This document shows positions 7,985 through 12,263 of a DNA stretch of 12,263 nt, piece after piece. Position numbers and translations under genes: made by a program. Below the pieces are notes generated by a model. That model was not told where the DNA came from. It made no database searches and was given only the letters and a program-made list of their open reading frames with translations. How positions within the stretch are numbered: position 1 is the first letter of the stretch; every line of letters begins with the position of its first letter. This stretch comes from Nitrosospira sp. (lineage in GTDB: Bacteria; Pseudomonadota; Gammaproteobacteria; Burkholderiales; Nitrosomonadaceae): the NCBI GenBank assembly GCA_030453055.1, contig JAKDLC010000031.1:1-12263 (forward strand). Direction: 5' to 3'.

Positions 7985-10900
7985 ATGGTGAATAGCGGGG
8001 ACCTTGCGCAACGGCGAGCGCGCCTGACTCCGGAACAACGGCATCGGCTTGCGCAGCGCCTGACGGCCGCCGCTGCCCCGGCACGCCATGAATCCGCCAT
8101 TCCGCGCAGAAAACCGTCGGAGCCGGCGTTACTCTCCCATGCCCAGCAGCGGCACTGGTTTTTATGGCGGTTGGAGCCGTTGAGCACGGCGTATCACTTG
8201 AGCGGTGGGTTGCATTTGATGGGGAAGCTGGATGATGCAGCCTTGCGTTCGAGCTTTCAGGCGTTGGTCATGCGGCATGAATCGCTGCGCACGGTTTTCC
8301 GGGCCAACGAAGAAGGACTGCCCGAGCAAATCATTGCAGCGGAGCACAAGCTGGATATTCCGGTAATCGACTTGTCCGGCCTGCCGGCCGGGCGCCGCGC
8401 AGCGCGAGCGCAGGAAGAAGCCAGCCGGGTAAGCGGCATCCCGTTCGATCTCACGCAAGGTCCGCTGCTGCGGGTCGTGCTCATCCGCATGGCGCCGGAA
8501 GAGCACCTGCTCGTCGTAGTGATGCATCACATCATATCGGATGACTGGTCAAATCGCATCGTCATCGACGAATTCACCGCCCAGTATCGCGCCCGCACCC
8601 AGGGAGAGGGACGGGAACCGTCTCTGCCGGCGCTCCCGATTCAGTATGCCGACTATGCGGCGTGGCAGCGCAACTGGCTGGAAGCAGGCGAGAAAGAGCG
8701 GCAGCTGGCCTACTGGCGCAGTCAACTGGGGGAAGAACATCCGGTATTGCAGCTTCCGATCGATCATCCCCGGCCTTCCACCGCCGGCTATCGGGCGGCG
8801 CACCATTCATTGGTACTGCCGGCCCCACTGGTTGCGGGATTGCAGCGCCAGGCCCAACGCCAGGGCGCAACCCTCTTCATGGCGTTGCTGGCGGGTTTCC
8901 AGGCTTTGCTGCAACGCTATACCGGGCAGGATGACATACGCGTGGGCGTACCGATCGCCAACCGCCACCGGGTTGAGATAGAAAACATTATCGGCTTCTT
9001 CGTGAATACCCAGGTGCTGCGTAACCGTATCGACGGGCGCATGTCGCTCAAGCGCATTCTCGATCAGGCCCGTGAAGCGGCGCTTGGCGCCCAGGCCCAC
9101 CAGGATCTGCCGTTCGAGCAGCTGGTTGAAGCACTCCAGCCCGAACGCAACTTGAATCAGAATCCGTTATTTCAAGTCATGTACAACCATCTGCGCGAGA
9201 ATCGTCGCGCGCTGGAGCAACTGCCCGGACTCACGGTGGAAAACTATGAACTGAACGAACAGGGAGCCCAATTCGAACTGGCGCTGGATACGACGGAACA
9301 GCCGGACGGCCAGGTCAGCGCACTATTCAGTTATGCCGTCGAGTTGTTCGAACCAGACACCATTCAACGGCTGGGGGCCCACTACCTTCATCTTCTCCGG
9401 CAACTGGCCGAACACCCCGAGCGCAGCCTGGGCGACATGGATCTTCTCAGCGAAGCCGAGCAGGCGCAGCTTGGCGCCTGGGGGGTCAACGCGCGGCGCT
9501 ATGCGAATGCCGAGCCCGTGCATCGTTTGATCGAACGGCAGGTGCAAGCGCATCCCGAGGCCATCGCGCTGATCTTTGGCGACACCGAATTGAGCTATGC
9601 CGAGCTGAACCGGCGGGCGAACCGGCTGGCGCACCGGCTGATCGCCCTTGGCGTCAAGCCCGAAACGAGGGTGGGCATCGCGGTGGAGCGCTCCATCGAA
9701 ATGATCGTCGGCCTGCTGGCGATTCTCAAGGCGGGCGGGGCTTATGTACCGCTAGACCCCGAGTATCCCGGGGAGCGCCTCGATTACATGGTGACAGACG
9801 GCGCCGTTTCGCTGCTGCTGACGCAAAGCCCCATCAGGGGGCAAATCCCGCACCCCGCCGAATGCGAAGTGCTGGAACTGGACAGGCTCGATCTGACTGG
9901 CGAGCCTGAATCCAACCCTGACGTATCCCTGCATGGCGATAACCTTGCCTACGTCATCTATACTTCCGGCTCTACCGGAAAACCCAAGGGCGTGGGACTG
10001 CCGCATCATGCCCTGGCCGAACATGCCCAGGTAGCGGTCGGCTTCTTTGGTCTGAGTCCGGCGGACCGCATGCTGCAATTTTCCACCATCAATTTTGACG
10101 GTTTCATCGAACAGCTTTTTCCGCCATTATGCGTGGGTGCGGCCATTGTCTTGCGAGGTCCCCTGTTATGGGACAGTGACGCCTTCTACCGCGAACTGAT
10201 CAATCAACGCATAACGGTCGCGGATCTCACCACCACTTACTGGTTCCTGCTGGTTCAGGACTTTGCCAGGCGCGGCCCACGTGACTATGGCCTGTTGCGG
10301 CAGGTTCATGCGGGCGGCGAAGCCATGCCGCCCGAAGGGATCAAAGCCTGGTGTGACGCCGGGCTCGGCGCCGTTACCCTGCTCAACACCTACGGCCCGA
10401 CCGAGGCGACAGTGACGGCCACGGTGCTGGATTGCGGCAATTATTTGCCAGGGGATAATGACGTGCCCATGCAAGTGCCCATCGGCAGTCCGCTGGCCGG
10501 GCGCAATATCCATTTACTCGACGCCGATCTTGCTCCGGTCGTGCCTGGCGTTCCGGGCGAGCTGTGCATTGGGGGCGATCTGCTGGCGCGCGGCTATCTC
10601 AATCGAGGCGGTCTGACTGCCGAGCGCTTCGTCGCCGATCCCTTCGATGTGAAGGGAGGACGGCTGTACCGTACCCGAGACCTTGCAAGATGGCGCGCGG
10701 ATGGGCAGATCGAGTATCTGGGGCGGCTGGACCACCAGGTCAAGGTACGGGGTTTCCGCATTGAACTGGGCGAGATCGAAGCGCAGTTGCTGTTGCAGCC
10801 GGAAATTAGGGAAGCCGTGGTGGTTGCCCGGGAAGGGCCGAGCGGGACAAGACTGGTGGCCTATGTTTCCCCGGATGCGGGCGCCAATGTTGACAATGCC

Positions 10901-11356
10901 AAGCTGCGCGAGGCGTTAGGCAAGGTGCTGCCGGACTACATGATTCCTTCGGCGATCGTGATGCTGGAGCGTTTGCCGCTGAATCCGAGCGGCAAGGTGG
11001 ACCGCAAGGCGCTGCCCGAGCCGGAATTCACCAACGTCGACCACTACGAGGCCCCGCAGGGTGAGGTGGAGGAAGTGCTGGCCGGCATCTGGGCCGAGGT
11101 GCTGGGTGTCGGGCAGGTGGGGCGCAATGACAACTTCTTCGAGTTGGGCGGGCATTCTCTCGCGATCCTGCAGGTTCAACAAAAGTTGCAACAGGCTTTA
11201 TCGGTTTCGTTGCCTTTGCGCCTGCATTTCGAGAATCCATTGTTGAGAGATATCGCATCCGCAGTACAGGAAAAATATTCTTCGGCGCCAAAAAAATATT
11301 CCGAGCATACCGAGCTACTGGGAATGTCGGAATTGCTCGATTTACTGGAGAATTGA
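7985..11356 (+). CDS. NRPS module C-A-PCP following the PKS
   Basis: This 1123-residue protein should condense its amino acid with the beta-hydroxyacyl chain from the PKS. Residues 1-40 include LTPEQRHRLAQRL, a helical stretch common at the N-terminus of stand-alone NRPS subunits and likely to dock. The condensation domain (about 50-485) has HHIISDD at 181-187: both His and the first Asp are kept, but the usual Gly is Asp. The adenylation domain (about 505-1015) has TSGSTGKPKG (660-669), FDGFIEQL (704-711), NTYGPTE (801-807) and SGKVDRKALP. Its A7 motif reads YRTRDL (895-900), with Arg898 replacing the usual Gly. By-eye alignment to GrsA gives the pocket D-G-E-D-H-G-T-V-T plus Lys. Acidic residues at two pocket positions suggest a polar or basic substrate, but this is weak. 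The carrier domain has DNFFELGGHSL with Ser1058. The tail carries a repeated KYS segment and ends in MSELLDLLEN, a plausible docking peptide. There is no E or TE domain. Confidence 0.95.
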   Translation: MVNSGDLAQRRARLTPEQRHRLAQRLTAAAAPARHESAIPRRKPSEPALLSHAQQRHWFLWRLEPLSTAYHLSGGLHLMGKLDDAALRSSFQALVMRHESLRTVFRANEEGLPEQIIAAEHKLDIPVIDLSGLPAGRRAARAQEEASRVSGIPFDLTQGPLLRVVLIRMAPEEHLLVVVMHHIISDDWSNRIVIDEFTAQYRARTQGEGREPSLPALPIQYADYAAWQRNWLEAGEKERQLAYWRSQLGEEHPVLQLPIDHPRPSTAGYRAAHHSLVLPAPLVAGLQRQAQRQGATLFMALLAGFQALLQRYTGQDDIRVGVPIANRHRVEIENIIGFFVNTQVLRNRIDGRMSLKRILDQAREAALGAQAHQDLPFEQLVEALQPERNLNQNPLFQVMYNHLRENRRALEQLPGLTVENYELNEQGAQFELALDTTEQPDGQVSALFSYAVELFEPDTIQRLGAHYLHLLRQLAEHPERSLGDMDLLSEAEQAQLGAWGVNARRYANAEPVHRLIERQVQAHPEAIALIFGDTELSYAELNRRANRLAHRLIALGVKPETRVGIAVERSIEMIVGLLAILKAGGAYVPLDPEYPGERLDYMVTDGAVSLLLTQSPIRGQIPHPAECEVLELDRLDLTGEPESNPDVSLHGDNLAYVIYTSGSTGKPKGVGLPHHALAEHAQVAVGFFGLSPADRMLQFSTINFDGFIEQLFPPLCVGAAIVLRGPLLWDSDAFYRELINQRITVADLTTTYWFLLVQDFARRGPRDYGLLRQVHAGGEAMPPEGIKAWCDAGLGAVTLLNTYGPTEATVTATVLDCGNYLPGDNDVPMQVPIGSPLAGRNIHLLDADLAPVVPGVPGELCIGGDLLARGYLNRGGLTAERFVADPFDVKGGRLYRTRDLARWRADGQIEYLGRLDHQVKVRGFRIELGEIEAQLLLQPEIREAVVVAREGPSGTRLVAYVSPDAGANVDNAKLREALGKVLPDYMIPSAIVMLERLPLNPSGKVDRKALPEPEFTNVDHYEAPQGEVEEVLAGIWAEVLGVGQVGRNDNFFELGGHSLAILQVQQKLQQALSVSLPLRLHFENPLLRDIASAVQEKYSSAPKKYSEHTELLGMSELLDLLEN
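8130..8893 (+). repeat. C-domain DNA repeat, copy 1
   Basis: The DNA encoding the first half of this condensation domain closely matches 11506-12263. By eye the longest identical runs are 36 bases (8525-8560, matching 11901-11936) and 53 bases (8817-8869, matching 12187-12239). The offset falls from 3376 to 3370 bases because copy 2 lacks two codons in the variable loop after the HHxxxD motif. Identity at silent positions suggests recent duplication or gene conversion. Confidence 0.85.
11347..11350 (+). promoter_or_regulatory. Weak ribosome binding site for the third NRPS gene
   Basis: GGAG lies ten bases before ATG 11361, inside the last codons of the previous gene. The stop at 11354-11356 and the next start are separated by four bases, so reinitiation by the same ribosomes is likely. 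Confidence 0.5.
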
Positions 11357-11360
11357 ATCG

Positions 11361-12263
11361 ATGGAATCGAGCAAGCAGGATATTGCCGAGCGGTTTTCGG
11401 CGCTGCCTCCCGAGAAGCAGAAAGAATTTCTCGATGTATTGAAGAAGCGCGGGCTCGATTTTTCTCTGCTCCCGATCGTCGCGCAAAAAACGGGAAACCG
11501 CCGCATACTTTCCTACGCACAGCAGCGGCAATGGTTTTTATGGCGGCTGGAGCCGTTGAGCACGGCATATCACTTGAGCGGCGCATTGCGTTTAACGGGA
11601 AAGCTGGATATGGAAGCGCTGCATTCGAGTTTTGATGCATTGGTGATGCGGCACGAATCGCTGCGCACGATTTTCCGGGCGAATGATCAGGGGATGGCCG
11701 AGCAGATCATCGAAACGGAACAGAAGCTGGATATTCCACTGATTGACCTGAGCGATCTGCCACCCACGCAACGCACGGCGCGCGCACATGCAGAAGCCAG
11801 CCGGGTAAGCGCCACCCCGTTTGACCTGACGCAAGGTCCGCTGCTGCGGCTCGTGCTCATCCGCATGGCGCCGGAAGCGCACCTGCTCGTAGTGGTGATA
11901 CATCACATCATATCGGATGACTGGTCAAATCGCATCATCTTTGATGAGTTTATCGCCCAGTACCGTGCGCGCGTGCAGGGGCAGGCGCCTTCTTTACCCG
12001 CGCTCGCGATCCAGTATGCAGACTATGCCGCATGGCAGCGCAACTGGCTGGAAGCCGGAGAAAAAGACCGGCAGCTGACCTATTGGTGCGCCCAACTGGG
12101 GAAAGAGCATCCGGTATTGCAGCTTCCGGCCGATCATCCCCGGTCTTCCACCGCCGGTTATCGGGTGGCGCGCCATTCTTTTGTATTGCCGGCCCCACTG
12201 GTTGCGGGATTGCAGCGCCAGGCCCAACGCCAGGGCGCACCCCTTTTTATGGCGTTGCTGGCG
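11361..12263 (+). CDS. NRPS, N-terminal part with condensation domain (3' end open)
   Basis: An open frame begins four bases after the previous stop and runs off the window after 301 codons. Residues 1-50 form a Lys/Glu-rich helical stretch containing LPPEKQKEFLDVLKKRGLDF. This is a common type of NRPS subunit N-terminus that precedes a condensation domain and probably pairs with the tail of protein 3. The condensation domain then starts with AQQRQWFLWRLEP and carries HHIISDD at 181-187, so it has the same Gly-to-Asp change as protein 3. It continues through QYADYAAWQRNW and stops in the middle of the domain near LFMALLA. At both DNA and protein level it is nearly the same as the matching part of protein 3, apart from a two-residue deletion. 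It should take the chain from the carrier domain of protein 3; the domains after the C domain lie outside the window. Confidence 0.93.
   Translation, partial: MESSKQDIAERFSALPPEKQKEFLDVLKKRGLDFSLLPIVAQKTGNRRILSYAQQRQWFLWRLEPLSTAYHLSGALRLTGKLDMEALHSSFDALVMRHESLRTIFRANDQGMAEQIIETEQKLDIPLIDLSDLPPTQRTARAHAEASRVSATPFDLTQGPLLRLVLIRMAPEAHLLVVVIHHIISDDWSNRIIFDEFIAQYRARVQGQAPSLPALAIQYADYAAWQRNWLEAGEKDRQLTYWCAQLGKEHPVLQLPADHPRSSTAGYRVARHSFVLPAPLVAGLQRQAQRQGAPLFMALLA
11506..12263 (+). repeat. C-domain DNA repeat, copy 2 (cut by window end)
   Basis: This is the partner of 8130-8893. Similarity starts a few codons before the conserved AQQR motif, while the docking regions upstream are unrelated. The repeat reaches the window end, so its 3' boundary is unknown. 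The C domain of protein 1 is related but clearly more divergent. Confidence 0.85.

Noticed and set aside
7273..8187. A 304-codon open frame on the minus strand across the PKS end, the spacer and the start of the next gene.
   Set aside because: It lies opposite two strongly supported plus-strand genes, its translation shows no recognisable domain, and it is rich in Arg, Cys and Ala as expected of a shadow frame in G+C-rich DNA.
8130..12263. The repeated DNA read as a mobile element or integration duplication.
   Set aside because: The repeat is in frame within homologous condensation domains, with no inverted ends, transposase or target-site duplication, so module duplication or gene conversion explains it.

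Overview
The window lies inside a biosynthetic gene cluster for a hybrid nonribosomal peptide/polyketide. It is read entirely from the + strand and is almost fully coding. Four megasynthase genes run head to tail, and the first and last are cut by the window edges. The DNA is moderately G+C-rich by eye, has Shine-Dalgarno starts and tightly coupled cistrons. The domain sequences look like those of Gram-negative (proteobacterial) hybrid NRPS/PKS lines, but nothing here fixes the genus.

Layout: (1) bases 2-3298, an NRPS module C-A-PCP, open at the 5' end. (2) 3298-7911, a single type I PKS module KS-AT-KR-ACP whose start codon overlaps the previous stop by one base. (3) 7912-7984, a 73-base spacer with a strong ribosome binding site and no promoter or terminator that I can see. 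(4) 7985-11356, a second C-A-PCP NRPS module. (5) 11361-12263, the start of a further NRPS gene: an N-terminal docking-like helix region, then most of the first half of a C domain, running off the 3' end. No thioesterase, epimerase, methyltransferase, transporter, regulator, mobile element, RNA gene or CRISPR array is present.

If the line is collinear, protein 1 loads an amino acid onto an upstream chain. Protein 2 adds a malonyl-derived C2 unit and reduces the beta-keto group to a hydroxyl, because KR is its only reductive domain. Protein 3 then adds another amino acid and protein 4 continues. The amino acid plus ketide steps would give a 4-amino-3-hydroxy (statine-like) unit inside a peptide. 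The substrates of both A domains are unresolved.

The main oddities are: a Gly-to-Arg change in the A7 motif of the second A domain; HHxxxDD in place of HHxxxDG in two C domains; long near-identical DNA shared by those two C domains; a KR without the usual stereochemical marker residues; and a charge-complementary junction between proteins 1 and 2.
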